Positions 23,687 through 31,369 of a stretch of DNA of 64,000 bases are shown here, piece after piece (position 1 is the first letter of the stretch; every line of letters starts with the position of its first letter). Source of the DNA: MR-S7 sp000400995 (lineage in GTDB: Bacteria; Pseudomonadota; Gammaproteobacteria; Burkholderiales; Burkholderiaceae_C); the NCBI RefSeq assembly GCF_045291395.1, contig NZ_CP152342.1:4836001-4900000 (forward strand), read 5' to 3'. The notes beneath the pieces are model-generated. The model saw nothing but the letters and a program-made list of their open reading frames with translations, had not been told where the DNA came from and did no database searches. The translations under genes were made by a program, and so were the position numbers.

Positions 23687-24900
23687 TGCGCGCCTTCTGG
23701 ACGCTCGTGCACCGCTGGGCGGGGCTTACCGTGGCCCTGTTCCTCATCGTCGCCGGGCTCACCGGCGCGGTGATCTCGTGGGACCACGAGATCGACGAGT
23801 GGCTCAACGCGGACATCATGCACACCCCCGGCCGAGGTCCGCTGCAGGACCCGCTGCGGCTGGCTGCCGCCGTGGAGGCCGACGATCCGCGCGCCGAGGT
23901 GAGCTACATGACGCTGGGGCTGGAGGAGGGCCACGCCGCCTCCTTCCTCGTGCGCCCGCGCACCGACCCGTCCACCGGCGCCAGGTTCGTGCTGGACTAC
24001 AACACCGTCTACGTCGATCCCGTCACGGCCCGCATCACCGGCCACCGCAACTCGCGCAGCATCGCGCTCAGCAAGCGCAACCTCATGCCCTGGCTGCGCC
24101 ACCTGCACGAGAGCCTGCACATGCCCGCCTTCTGGGGCAGCGACCGCTGGGGCTTCTGGCTCATGGGCGGCGTGGCGCTGATGTGGCTGATCGACAGCTT
24201 CGTGGCGCTCTACCTCACTTTCCCGGTGCGCCAGAAGGTGCGCTCCGCGCGCACCTGGGCCAGCCGCTGGCGCCCCTCGTGGGCGGTGCGCTGGCGTGCG
24301 GGGGGCTACAAGCTCAACTTCGACCTGCACCGCGCGGGAGGCCTCTGGGTGTGGGGCATCATCATCGTGGTGTCGTTCACCTCGTTCTCGCTCAACCTCT
24401 ACCGCGAAGTGTTCTATCCGGTGATGAGCAAGATCTCGACGACCACGCCGGGCCCCTACGAAACCCTCAAGCCCGCACCGCTGGGCACCTTCATCGAGCC
24501 GCGCATCGGCTTCGCCGACGCCATCGCCATCGCGCGCCGCGAGGGCGAGCGCCTGGGCTTCGAGCACCCGCCGGGCGGCATCTGGTACGGCGGCGACTTC
24601 CCGTTCTACAACATCTCGTTCTTCGACCCGACCCACGAGCTGGGCGCGATGGGCATGGGCCTGTCGAACATCTACGTCAGCTCCGACACGGGCGAGGTGC
24701 TGGGCATGCACCGCCCCTGGCACGGCACTGCGGCCGACGTCTTCGTGCAGCTGCAACTGCCGCTGCACTCCGGGCGCATCCTGGGGCTGCCGGGGCGCAT
24801 CCTCATGTCGTTCATGGGGCTGGTGGTGGTCATGCTCTCGGTCACCGGCATCGTGATCTGGGAGCGCAAGCGCCGCGCGCGGATGCTCCAGAAAACATAG
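23686..24900 (+). CDS. PepSY-associated transmembrane protein (siderophore-reductase type)
   Basis: A 404-residue inner-membrane protein of the PepSY_TM family. Four hydrophobic segments are visible: about 10-32 (VHRWAGLTVALFLIVAGLTGAVISW), 155-180 (GFWLMGGVALMWLIDSFVALYL), 218-240 (GLWVWGIIIVVSFTSFSL) and 370-392. Conserved His (HRWAG, HLHESLH, HRAGG) fit haem- or metal-binding roles described for FsrB-like ferric-siderophore reductases. The gene overlaps the receptor stop (TGATG), and the RKRRARMLQKT tail ends inside an intergenic repeat that supplies the TAG. Confidence 0.88.
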   Translation: MRAFWTLVHRWAGLTVALFLIVAGLTGAVISWDHEIDEWLNADIMHTPGRGPLQDPLRLAAAVEADDPRAEVSYMTLGLEEGHAASFLVRPRTDPSTGARFVLDYNTVYVDPVTARITGHRNSRSIALSKRNLMPWLRHLHESLHMPAFWGSDRWGFWLMGGVALMWLIDSFVALYLTFPVRQKVRSARTWASRWRPSWAVRWRAGGYKLNFDLHRAGGLWVWGIIIVVSFTSFSLNLYREVFYPVMSKISTTTPGPYETLKPAPLGTFIEPRIGFADAIAIARREGERLGFEHPPGGIWYGGDFPFYNISFFDPTHELGAMGMGLSNIYVSSDTGEVLGMHRPWHGTAADVFVQLQLPLHSGRILGLPGRILMSFMGLVVVMLSVTGIVIWERKRRARMLQKT

Positions 24901-24950
24901 CTGCTCGCGCTTTCTGCACAAGCGTTGGGGGCCTATTTCATTCAAATAGC
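24890..24950 (+). repeat. Intergenic hairpin repeat, copy 7
   Basis: GAAAACATAGCTGCTCGCGC, TTTCTGCAC, AAGCGTTGGGGGCCTATTTC. The TAG of the PepSY gene (24898-24900) is within the repeat. Confidence 0.75.
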
Positions 24951-25038
24951 GGTTCCGCAGGGCGTTCTTTCTCCCGGGCTTGCATGCCATGACTGGCGGT
25001 ACGCTCCATGGCTTTGCCCACCTGTCCAGGAGACTTCC

Positions 25039-25548
25039 ATGCGTCCCGAAGAAGACGGCCCCGCTTTCAACGCTGGCGATGAATGGCGCAGCGTCATCGC
25101 CACCTACGCACGCCCCGGCGTGGCGCAGGCCTGCCTGCTGCTGCAGGAGGCCCTGGGCGTCGATGTGCTGGTGCTGCTGCACCTGGCCTATGCGCAGGGC
25201 CGGGGCCAGGGGCCGGCAGGACCGGAGCACGTCGGCCGGGCCGACGCGGCGATCCGCGGGTGGCGCGACACCGTGGTGAAGCCGCTGCGTGCCGTGCGGC
25301 GCGCGCTCGGCAAGGACGACCCGGCGGTGCGCGGCCTGCGCGCCGACATCCAGCGCTGCGAGCTGGAGGCGGAGCGCCATGGGCTGGCCCTGCTCTCGGC
25401 CATGCCCTGGCCGCAGGGCGGGGCTTCCGCGCCAGGTGCCGTGCAGCACGTCGTGCGCTTCTACGGCGAGCGCGGCGGATGCCTGGCGCGCGCGTCCGAG
25501 CCCGAGGTCGCGGCCGCGATACGGCTGCTGGAAAACCACCTGGAATAA
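25039..25548 (+). CDS. TIGR02444 family protein
   Basis: A 169-residue soluble protein. Residues 20-50 (VIATYARPGVAQACLLLQEALGVDVLVLLHLAYA) and 73-88 (WRDTVVKPLRAVRRAL) follow the pattern of the TIGR02444 family, whose function is unknown. It is predicted cytosolic and mostly helical. AGGAGACTTCC precedes the start. It appears to be a single-gene unit between the iron-uptake pair and the UbiD operon. Confidence 0.75.
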   Translation: MRPEEDGPAFNAGDEWRSVIATYARPGVAQACLLLQEALGVDVLVLLHLAYAQGRGQGPAGPEHVGRADAAIRGWRDTVVKPLRAVRRALGKDDPAVRGLRADIQRCELEAERHGLALLSAMPWPQGGASAPGAVQHVVRFYGERGGCLARASEPEVAAAIRLLENHLE

Positions 25549-25620
25549 CCCCGGCGGCAGTGCGGCCGCACGTGCCTGCGCAGGCCGCAAGGGCCGGCGC
25601 GGACGTCCGTGCGCACCCGC

Positions 25621-25660
25621 TTGACAAGCCTTCTTGATCTTATATAGTCCGGACAAATAG
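25621..25660 (+). promoter_or_regulatory. Promoter of UbiD operon with TATAGTCCGGAC operator
   Basis: TTGACA at 25621-25626, 16-bp spacer, -10 TATAGT at 25643-25648. The -10 overlaps the palindrome GTCCGGAC (25647-25654) followed by AAAT. The same arrangement occurs at 31215-31244 (minus) and 31303-31338 (plus). A repressor bound here would block RNA polymerase. The GntR/UTRA protein at 36676-37401 is the obvious candidate. Confidence 0.75.
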
Positions 25661-25680
25661 ACCGATGACCAGGAGACAAG

Positions 25681-27153
25681 ATGCACGCCGTAACCAGCCT
25701 GTCGGCCGCCATGGAAGAGGCCCGGGCACATGACGATCTGCTGACGATCACGCGGGAAACCAACCCGCATCTGGAGGTGGCCGCCATCGCGCGCACCACG
25801 GACGCGGGCCCGATGGTGGTGTTCGACCAGCTCAGGGGCTACCCGGGGCACCGGATCGTGACCAACGTGTTCAGCGACCGCCAGCGCATCGCGCGCTGGT
25901 GCGGCATCGAAGCCATCGACCTGCCGCGCCGCCTGGCCGACGCGGCGCTGAACCCCGTGCCGTCCCGGATCGTGAGCGAGGGGGCGAGCCAGGCGCACGT
26001 GACCACGAGCGGCATCGACCTTTTCAAGGCCTTGCCGCTGGCGCAGCAGACCCAGGCCGACGCGGGCTGCGTGATCACCGGCGGGCTGGCGCTGGTGCGC
26101 GACCCGGACACGGGCGCATTCAACGGTTCGTACCACCGCATGCGGGTGCTTGGTCCGGACCATACCTGCATCACCATCCAGGCCGGGCGGCACCTGCTGG
26201 AGATCGCGCGTAAGCTGCGTGCGCGCGGCGAGCGGCGCATTCCGATCAGCGTCAACATCGGCGCGGGGCCGGCGGTGCTGCTGGCCTGCTCCGGCAGCAC
26301 GCAGCAGACCCTGACGCCGCTGGGCTACGACGAGCTGGGCATGGCGGGCGCGCTGCAGGGCCAGGCGGTCGAGGTCGTGCCCTGCCGCTCGCAGGAAGGC
26401 GCGTGGAGCCTGGCCGAGGCCGAATACGTGCTCGAAGGCTATATCGACACCGACCGCCTGGTGTCCGAGGAGGACTCGGGCAAGGACGGCGAGAAGGGCA
26501 TGATGCCCGAGGCCGGCGGCTACATGGGCCGCGCCTGGCGCGTGTGGCAGTTCAACGTGACCGCGATCACGCACCGCACCAATCCCGTGTACTGGTTCCC
26601 CCTGGCCGTGAATGCCGAGACCACCAACCTCATGGCGCTGCCGGCCGAGGCCTCGGTGTTCGACGCCTGCCGCCGCATCAGCCCGCGCGTCTTCGACAAC
26701 TGCCACGTGCTGCAGGCCATGCGCGGCTGCCTGGGCGTGGTCATCCGCATCCGGCGCAAGAGCTTCCGCGACGAGGGTTTGCAGAACAACCTGGCGTTCG
26801 GTGCGCTGTCGGCGCATTCCGACCTGGGCTGGGTCATCGCGGTGGACCACGACATCGACCTGACCAACGCCGACGACGTGATGTGGGCCGTCATCACGCG
26901 TTCGGACATGCGCGAGGGGCTGATGCTCTCGCCCCGGGCCAAGGTGAGCGGCATGCTGGCCGAAGGCGACGCAGCGGGCACGGGCCGCAAGGTCTACATC
27001 GACGCGACGGCGCCGTTCAACCGGTCCGACCGCTACGAGCGCGGGCGCTTCGAGAACGTGGCCATCGAGGACTGGATCGGCGCCGAGGCCGCGTCCCGGC
27101 TGCGGGCCCGCCAGCCGGACTACCTCAAGTCGATGCTCGCGCGCGGCTACTGA
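25681..27153 (+). CDS. UbiD family decarboxylase
   Basis: A 490-residue UbiD-superfamily enzyme, expected to use prenylated FMN to (de)carboxylate an aromatic or alpha,beta-unsaturated acid. Seen: LRGYPGHRIVTNVFSDRQRIA, CVITGGLALVRDPDTGAFNGSYHRMRVLGPD (Arg of the active site), ISVNIGAGPAVLLA, ITHRTNPVYWF. The usual acidic loop (E.PFGE..GYY) is replaced by a longer segment, SEEDSGKDGEKGMMPEAGGYMG, so the substrate is probably unlike those of UbiD or Fdc. GGAGAC precedes the ATG. It heads the operon with its own UbiX. Confidence 0.9.
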   Translation: MHAVTSLSAAMEEARAHDDLLTITRETNPHLEVAAIARTTDAGPMVVFDQLRGYPGHRIVTNVFSDRQRIARWCGIEAIDLPRRLADAALNPVPSRIVSEGASQAHVTTSGIDLFKALPLAQQTQADAGCVITGGLALVRDPDTGAFNGSYHRMRVLGPDHTCITIQAGRHLLEIARKLRARGERRIPISVNIGAGPAVLLACSGSTQQTLTPLGYDELGMAGALQGQAVEVVPCRSQEGAWSLAEAEYVLEGYIDTDRLVSEEDSGKDGEKGMMPEAGGYMGRAWRVWQFNVTAITHRTNPVYWFPLAVNAETTNLMALPAEASVFDACRRISPRVFDNCHVLQAMRGCLGVVIRIRRKSFRDEGLQNNLAFGALSAHSDLGWVIAVDHDIDLTNADDVMWAVITRSDMREGLMLSPRAKVSGMLAEGDAAGTGRKVYIDATAPFNRSDRYERGRFENVAIEDWIGAEAASRLRARQPDYLKSMLARGY

Positions 27154-27190
27154 CGGCGTTTCCCACCCCACTTTCCGAAAGGCAAGCCAC

Positions 27191-27619
27191 ATGAGCGATA
27201 CCTCGCATCCCTCCAAGCCAGCCAAGCCGTTCAACTGGGACAAGTTCCAGGCGAGCCTGGGGTACACGGACGAGCAGATGGCGGAGTTCCGCGCCGACGA
27301 GCGCCGGCGCCGGGCCGCCGAGGCCATTCCCGAGGCCAACCGCCGCACGGTGGTGGCGACGGTCGTCGCCAGCCACGGCTGCGCCGCGGGCTTCAAGATG
27401 GGCGACCGCATCGAGGTCAGCGCGGCCGGCGTCGTGAAGTCCTGCAACGTGTGCATCTACGCCGTGGCGCCCATGACCATCCACGCCGCCATGGCGCACG
27501 ACCGCATCGCCGAAGGACTGGACCCCGACGGTATGTGGTTCAACACCTTCAGCTGCCAGGACGCGGGTTTCTGCAACGGCAGTTGGGGGCAGGTGTGCTT
27601 CAAGGTGAGCGTGGAATGA
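27191..27619 (+). CDS. Small Cys-rich TIGR04076-like protein, possible UbiD accessory subunit
   Basis: A 142-residue protein between ubiD and ubiX. After a charged helix (DEQMAEFRADERRRRAAEA) comes VVATVVASHGCAAGFKMGDRIEVSAAGVVKSCNVC, similar to TIGR04076 proteins, then NTFSCQDAGFCNGSWGQVCF. Six Cys suggest a metal site or disulfides. Some UbiD enzymes (VdcD- or AroY-D-type systems) need a small extra subunit, but those are about 75 residues and different in sequence. A subunit role here is inferred from position only. Its stop overlaps the ubiX ATG by 3 bp (ATGA). Confidence 0.7.
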   Translation: MSDTSHPSKPAKPFNWDKFQASLGYTDEQMAEFRADERRRRAAEAIPEANRRTVVATVVASHGCAAGFKMGDRIEVSAAGVVKSCNVCIYAVAPMTIHAAMAHDRIAEGLDPDGMWFNTFSCQDAGFCNGSWGQVCFKVSVE

Positions 27620-28281
27620 GCGCCCGCGCCGCCGCGCGGCGGAGGGTCGTCGTCGGCATCTCGGGTGCCAGCGGCAGCGCCTACGGCATCCGCATGCTGG
27701 AGATGCTGCGCGGCGTGCCCGACGTGGAAACGCACCTCATCGTCAGCCGCTCCGCGCGCCAGACCCTGCAGTTGGAGACGTCGCTGCGCGTGGAGCAGGT
27801 GGAAGCGCTGGCCGATGTCGTCCATTCCAGCGCCGACATCGGCGCCTCCATCTCCTCGGGCTCGTTCCGGGTGCATGCGATGGTGGTCGCGCCGTGCTCG
27901 ATCAAGACCATGTCCAACCTCGCCTGGGGCAACACGGGCGAGCTGATGGCCCGCGCGGCCGACGTGGCGCTCAAGGAGCGCAGGCGCGTGGTGCTGATGC
28001 TGCGGGAGACGCCGCTGCACGCGGGGCACATCGAAAGCATGCTGCGCGTCACGCAGGCGGGCGCCATCGTCTTTCCGCCGGTGCCGGCGTTCTACAACCG
28101 CCCGCAGTCCGTCGCGGACATCGTGGACCACAGCGTCATGCGCTGCCTCGACCTGATCGACGTGGAATGCGAGGCCGCGCCGCGCTGGGGCGAGACCAGC
28201 CGTGCGCTGCTGTCCGCCGCCACGGGCCCGCTGCCGACAACAACCGATGGAGAACCCCATGAGCGAAGCAACAGCCACTGA
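27616..28281 (+). CDS. ubiX: UbiX-type flavin prenyltransferase
   Basis: A 221-residue UbiX/Pad1 family protein, which makes prenyl-FMN from FMN and dimethylallyl phosphate for UbiD enzymes. Diagnostic segments: VGISGASGSAYGIRMLEML (FMN site), APCSIKTMSNLAWG.T.ELMARAADVALKERRRVVLM, RETPLHAGHIESMLRVTQAGAIVFPPVPAFYN. It overlaps the preceding gene by 4 bp and the next by 23 bp, so the operon is tightly coupled. A dedicated UbiX next to the UbiD supports joint function. Confidence 0.92.
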   Translation: MSARAAARRRVVVGISGASGSAYGIRMLEMLRGVPDVETHLIVSRSARQTLQLETSLRVEQVEALADVVHSSADIGASISSGSFRVHAMVVAPCSIKTMSNLAWGNTGELMARAADVALKERRRVVLMLRETPLHAGHIESMLRVTQAGAIVFPPVPAFYNRPQSVADIVDHSVMRCLDLIDVECEAAPRWGETSRALLSAATGPLPTTTDGEPHERSNSH

Positions 28282-29053
28282 GGTGGATTACCAGGACCTC
28301 GTCGACCGGCTCATGCAGCGCCTGCGCCTGCGCAGCGCGCCGCTGGCGCTGCAGCTGTTCGAGACCGTCGACGAGATGCGTGGCATCAAGGGCATCCGCT
28401 GGCCCGTGGAGGGCACGCGTTTCTCCATGTGCCAGCTGGTGGGCCAGGCCCGCTGGCTGGGGTGGACGCTGGGCGCCACGCACGAGCATGTGCCGCCCGA
28501 CAGCAACTGCGGCGGCGTCATGGGGCTGAATGCGCCGGGGAAGAAATACCTGGACGGCAGCATGTTCCATGGCGTGTGGTTCGCCACCATCGAGGCCTCG
28601 CGCGAGCACCAGGCCCAGATGCCGCGCGTGCCCAGCGGCAAGTACGTGGGCGTGGTGCTGTCGCCGCTGGCGAGCGGCCGCCTGAAGCAGCCCGACTCGG
28701 TGCTGGTCTATGCCACGCCGGGCCAGATGGTCACGCTCATCAACGCCCTGCAGCACCGCAGCTACGTGCGCTACCAGTTCGCGACCACGGGCGAGTCCGC
28801 CTGCGCCGACAGCTGGGGCGCGGGGCTGGCGACGCGCGAGCCCAGCATGTCCATCCCCTGCTTCGCGGAGCGCCGCTTCGGCGGCGTGCAGGACGATGAG
28901 CTGCTGATCGCGCTGCAGGTCTCGCACCTGCAGGAAATCGTGCTGGGCCTGGACTGGCTGGCCGGCCACGGCATCCGCTACCCCATTCCGCCCTACGGCA
29001 TCCAGTGCGACCCCGCCGCGGCCTTCCAGGCCAGCTACGCCGGCAAGCTCTGA
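28259..29053 (+). CDS. DUF169 domain-containing protein
   Basis: A 264-residue DUF169 protein. Typical parts are LRLRSAPLALQLFETVDEM near the N-terminus, FSMCQLVGQARWLGWTLGATHEH, CGGVMGL, PSGKYVGVVLSPLASG and ALQHRSYVRYQFATTGESAC..SWG. The function of DUF169 is unknown. The start MSEATATEV is supported by GGAG 6 bp upstream and lies inside the ubiX 3' end. Its presence in this operon suggests that it acts on the same compound or cofactor. Confidence 0.85.
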   Translation: MSEATATEVDYQDLVDRLMQRLRLRSAPLALQLFETVDEMRGIKGIRWPVEGTRFSMCQLVGQARWLGWTLGATHEHVPPDSNCGGVMGLNAPGKKYLDGSMFHGVWFATIEASREHQAQMPRVPSGKYVGVVLSPLASGRLKQPDSVLVYATPGQMVTLINALQHRSYVRYQFATTGESACADSWGAGLATREPSMSIPCFAERRFGGVQDDELLIALQVSHLQEIVLGLDWLAGHGIRYPIPPYGIQCDPAAAFQASYAGKL

Positions 29054-29113
29054 AGACGCACGGGGGCGGGACTTCCGCCCGTTGACTGCCATAACGAAAC
29101 CACGGAGACATCC

Positions 29114-30088
29114 ATGCAGCGTCGTCACTTCATCCACTCCCTTGCAGGCGGCGCGCTCGCGGCCTGCGCGCCCTCGGTGTTCGCGCAGGCCTATCCTGCG
29201 CGGCCCGTCCACATCATCAATCCGTTCGCGGCGGGCGGCGCGCTGGACCAGCTCGCGCGGCTGCTCGCGCAGCGCCTGGGCGACACGCTGGGGCAGCCCG
29301 TCGTGGTGGAGAACAAGACGGGGGCCAGCGGCAACATCGGCGCGGAATACGTGGCCAAGAGCGCTCCCGACGGCTACACGCTGGTGATGGGGTCGAGCGC
29401 CACCCACGGCATCGCGCCCAGCATCTACGGCAAGCGCCTGCCGTTCGATCCGCTCAAGGACTTCACGCCCATCTCCGCCACGGTGGTCCAGAAGAACGTG
29501 CTGGTCGTGAACGCGTCGCTGAACGTGCGCAGCGCGCAGGACCTGATCGCGATGGCGCGCGCCCAGCCCGGCAAGCTGTCGTTCGGCTCCTCGGGCGCTG
29601 GCACGTCGCAGCACCTGTCGGGCGAGCTGTTCAACAAGCTCGCCAACGTCGACGTGCTGCACGTGCCCTACAAGGGCAGCGCGCTCGCCATGCAGGACCT
29701 GCTGGGCGGCCAGCTGACGATGCTGTTCGTGGACATCCCGACGGCGCTGCCCCACATCCGCGCCGGCAAGCTGCGCGCACTGGGCCAGACGGCGGCGGAG
29801 CCGTCCCCCACGCTCGCCGACGTCGCGCCGCTCGCCCAGCAGGGGTTGCCCGGCTTCGACATCAAGGCATGGTACGGCGTCATGGGGCCTGCGAAGATGC
29901 CCCAGGCCGTCGTCCAGCGGCTCAACGCCGGCATCGTGGAATACCTCTCCGATACGCAGGCGCGCGAGAAGCTGCTCGGCATGGGGATGGAGCCGCTACC
30001 GCTGGATGCGGCCCAGTCGGCGGCCTTCATTGCCGGCGAGCTGCAGAAGTGGACCGAGATCGTGCGCATCACGGGGGCGACGGTCTGA
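29114..30088 (+). CDS. Bug family tripartite tricarboxylate transporter substrate-binding protein
   Basis: A 324-residue receptor with a Tat-like leader (QRRHFIHSLAGGALAAC) cleaved near VFAQA. Bug blocks are YPARPVHIINPFAAGGALDQLAR, VVENKTGASGNIGAE, APDGYTLVMGSS, HVPYKGSALAMQDLLGGQ. It is the last gene of the UbiD operon (60 bp after DUF169) and is followed by a strong terminator. It likely captures the carboxylate destined for the UbiD enzyme; this is inferred. Confidence 0.93.
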   Translation: MQRRHFIHSLAGGALAACAPSVFAQAYPARPVHIINPFAAGGALDQLARLLAQRLGDTLGQPVVVENKTGASGNIGAEYVAKSAPDGYTLVMGSSATHGIAPSIYGKRLPFDPLKDFTPISATVVQKNVLVVNASLNVRSAQDLIAMARAQPGKLSFGSSGAGTSQHLSGELFNKLANVDVLHVPYKGSALAMQDLLGGQLTMLFVDIPTALPHIRAGKLRALGQTAAEPSPTLADVAPLAQQGLPGFDIKAWYGVMGPAKMPQAVVQRLNAGIVEYLSDTQAREKLLGMGMEPLPLDAAQSAAFIAGELQKWTEIVRITGATV

Positions 30089-30104
30089 GGCGGTGCCAGC
30101 CACG

Positions 30105-30133
30105 AAAAAGCCGGCCAGGGGCCGGCTTTTTTT
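30105..30133. terminator. Bidirectional intrinsic terminator between convergent Bug genes
   Basis: AAAAAGCCGGCC-AGG-GGCCGGCTTTTTTT: stem GCCGGCC/GGCCGGC with A-run on the left and T-run on the right, so it can end transcription from both the plus-strand UbiD operon and the minus-strand Bug gene. Confidence 0.92.
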
Positions 30134-30148
30134 GTCGGATTGCGGCGG

Positions 30149-31120
30149 CTATTCCGGCGCGAGCCCTGCGGCCTTGACCATTTCGCCCGTCGCCTTGACC
30201 TCTTCCTGGATCGCCGATGCGAACTCCTCGGGCGTGCGGGTGGGAATGGCGTAGCCGCGCTTGGCCATGTCTTCGCGGAATTCCGGCTGGTTGAGGACCT
30301 TGTTGATGTCGCGGTGGATCTTGGCGACGACGTCCTTGGGCGTGCCGCGCGGCGCGAAGACGCCGTGCCAGGTCGCCACGCGGAAGTAGGGATAGCCGGA
30401 TTCTTCCGACGTGGGCACCTCGGGGTGCAGCGGGTCGCGCTTGTCGGAGTTGTAGTTGAGGACCTTGGTTTTGCCCGAGCGGATCGCCGCGTCGCCCGAG
30501 CCGCGGCCGGTCAGCGTCATCATGGTTTCGCCGGCCATCACGGACGTGAGCGCGGGGCCCAGGCCCTTGTAGGGAACGTGCGTGATCTGGATGCCTTCAC
30601 GCTTGTTGAACAGCTCCATGAGCAGGTGCGGCTGGGAGCCGTTGCCATAGGACGCATAGGTGACCTTGCCGGGGTCGCGCTTGGCCAGGGCCACCAGTTC
30701 CTTGAGGTTGTTGGCGCCCAGCGATTGGTGGGCGAGCAGCACCATGTCGATGTCCGCGAGCTGCGCCACGGGGATGAAGTCCTTGTCGGGGTCGTAGGGC
30801 AGTGACTTGAACAGATAGCGGTTGCTGACGATGGCGCCGTTGGTCGTGACCAGCAGCGTGTAGCCGTCGGATGCGGCCCGGGCGACGCGCTGGGTCCCGA
30901 TGATGGAGCTGGCGCCGCTCACGTTCTCCACGACGACGGGCTGGCCCCAGATGGACCCCAGGTTGAGCGCGAGCTTGCGCGCCAGGATGTCCGTCCCGCC
31001 GCCCGCGGCGAGTGGAACGATGAAGGTGACGCCCTTCTGGGGAAAGGCCGTCTCCCCGAAGGAATACGGGCTGGCCGTCAGGGCGGCCAGTGCGGTGAGC
31101 AATGCGATGCGGCGCTTCAT
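30149..31120 (-). CDS. Bug family tripartite tricarboxylate transporter substrate-binding protein
   Basis: A 323-residue receptor. The signal peptide ends near SFGE-TA. Bug blocks are FPQKGVTFIVPLAAGGGTDILAR, VVENVSGASSIIGT, ASDGYTLLVTTN, HVPYKGLGPALTSVMAGE, though PEVPTSEESGYPYF diverges from the usual PDIPT.AE.G. It is transcribed towards the UbiD operon from a promoter carrying the same operator, so it belongs to the regulon though not the operon. Two different Bug receptors in one regulon may bind two related substrates. Confidence 0.92.
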   Translation of the reverse strand: MKRRIALLTALAALTASPYSFGETAFPQKGVTFIVPLAAGGGTDILARKLALNLGSIWGQPVVVENVSGASSIIGTQRVARAASDGYTLLVTTNGAIVSNRYLFKSLPYDPDKDFIPVAQLADIDMVLLAHQSLGANNLKELVALAKRDPGKVTYASYGNGSQPHLLMELFNKREGIQITHVPYKGLGPALTSVMAGETMMTLTGRGSGDAAIRSGKTKVLNYNSDKRDPLHPEVPTSEESGYPYFRVATWHGVFAPRGTPKDVVAKIHRDINKVLNQPEFREDMAKRGYAIPTRTPEEFASAIQEEVKATGEMVKAAGLAPE

Positions 31121-31207
31121 ACACAGATGTCCTCGTGGAAAACCGTGCCGGCAGGGCTGCAGTTCCGGCCGGGCTCGGTCGTTGTCAGGGAAGTAGTCAC
31201 ATGTGCT

Positions 31208-31244
31208 GATCCGGACAATACAGTTGCGCCCGACGCGGTGTCAA
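31208..31244 (-). promoter_or_regulatory. Minus-strand promoter of Bug gene with TATTGTCCGGA operator
   Basis: On the minus strand: TTGACA (31244-31239), 18-bp spacer, TATTGT (31220-31215) running into TGTCCGGATCA. The right half of the palindrome has one change (GGAT instead of GGAC). Same design as at 25621 and 31303. Confidence 0.7.
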
Positions 31245-31302
31245 CGAAGAATAGGCGATATGCATGTAGCGATATTCCCTAATGAATATCGGCCGGGCGC
31301 TG

Positions 31303-31340
31303 TTGACAACGTCCAGTGTTCAAAATATTGTCCGGACATA
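31303..31340 (+). promoter_or_regulatory. Promoter of acyl-CoA operon with TATTGTCCGGACA operator
   Basis: TTGACA (31303-31308), 17-bp spacer, TATTGT (31326-31331), overlapping the perfect 10-bp palindrome TGTCCGGACA (31329-31338) followed by TAT. It is 32 bp upstream of the crotonase ATG and back to back with the Bug promoter. Confidence 0.78.
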
Positions 31341-31369
31341 TAAAGATTTGACGTGTGTCCCTTTCCGCC

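Noticed and set aside
25595..25618. GC-rich hairpin sequences after the TIGR02444 gene as terminator
   Set aside because: Short palindromes exist, but no T-run follows; it merges into the UbiD promoter.
26149..26160. Another GTCCGGAC within ubiD
   Set aside because: It lies in coding sequence with no promoter-like boxes and lacks the TATwG context of the three regulon sites.
23629..27456. Very long minus-strand open frame (about 1275 codons) opposite the PepSY, TIGR02444 and UbiD genes
   Set aside because: Low-complexity His/Arg/Gln-rich translation typical of antisense frames in high-GC DNA; it opposes several genes with clear family motifs.
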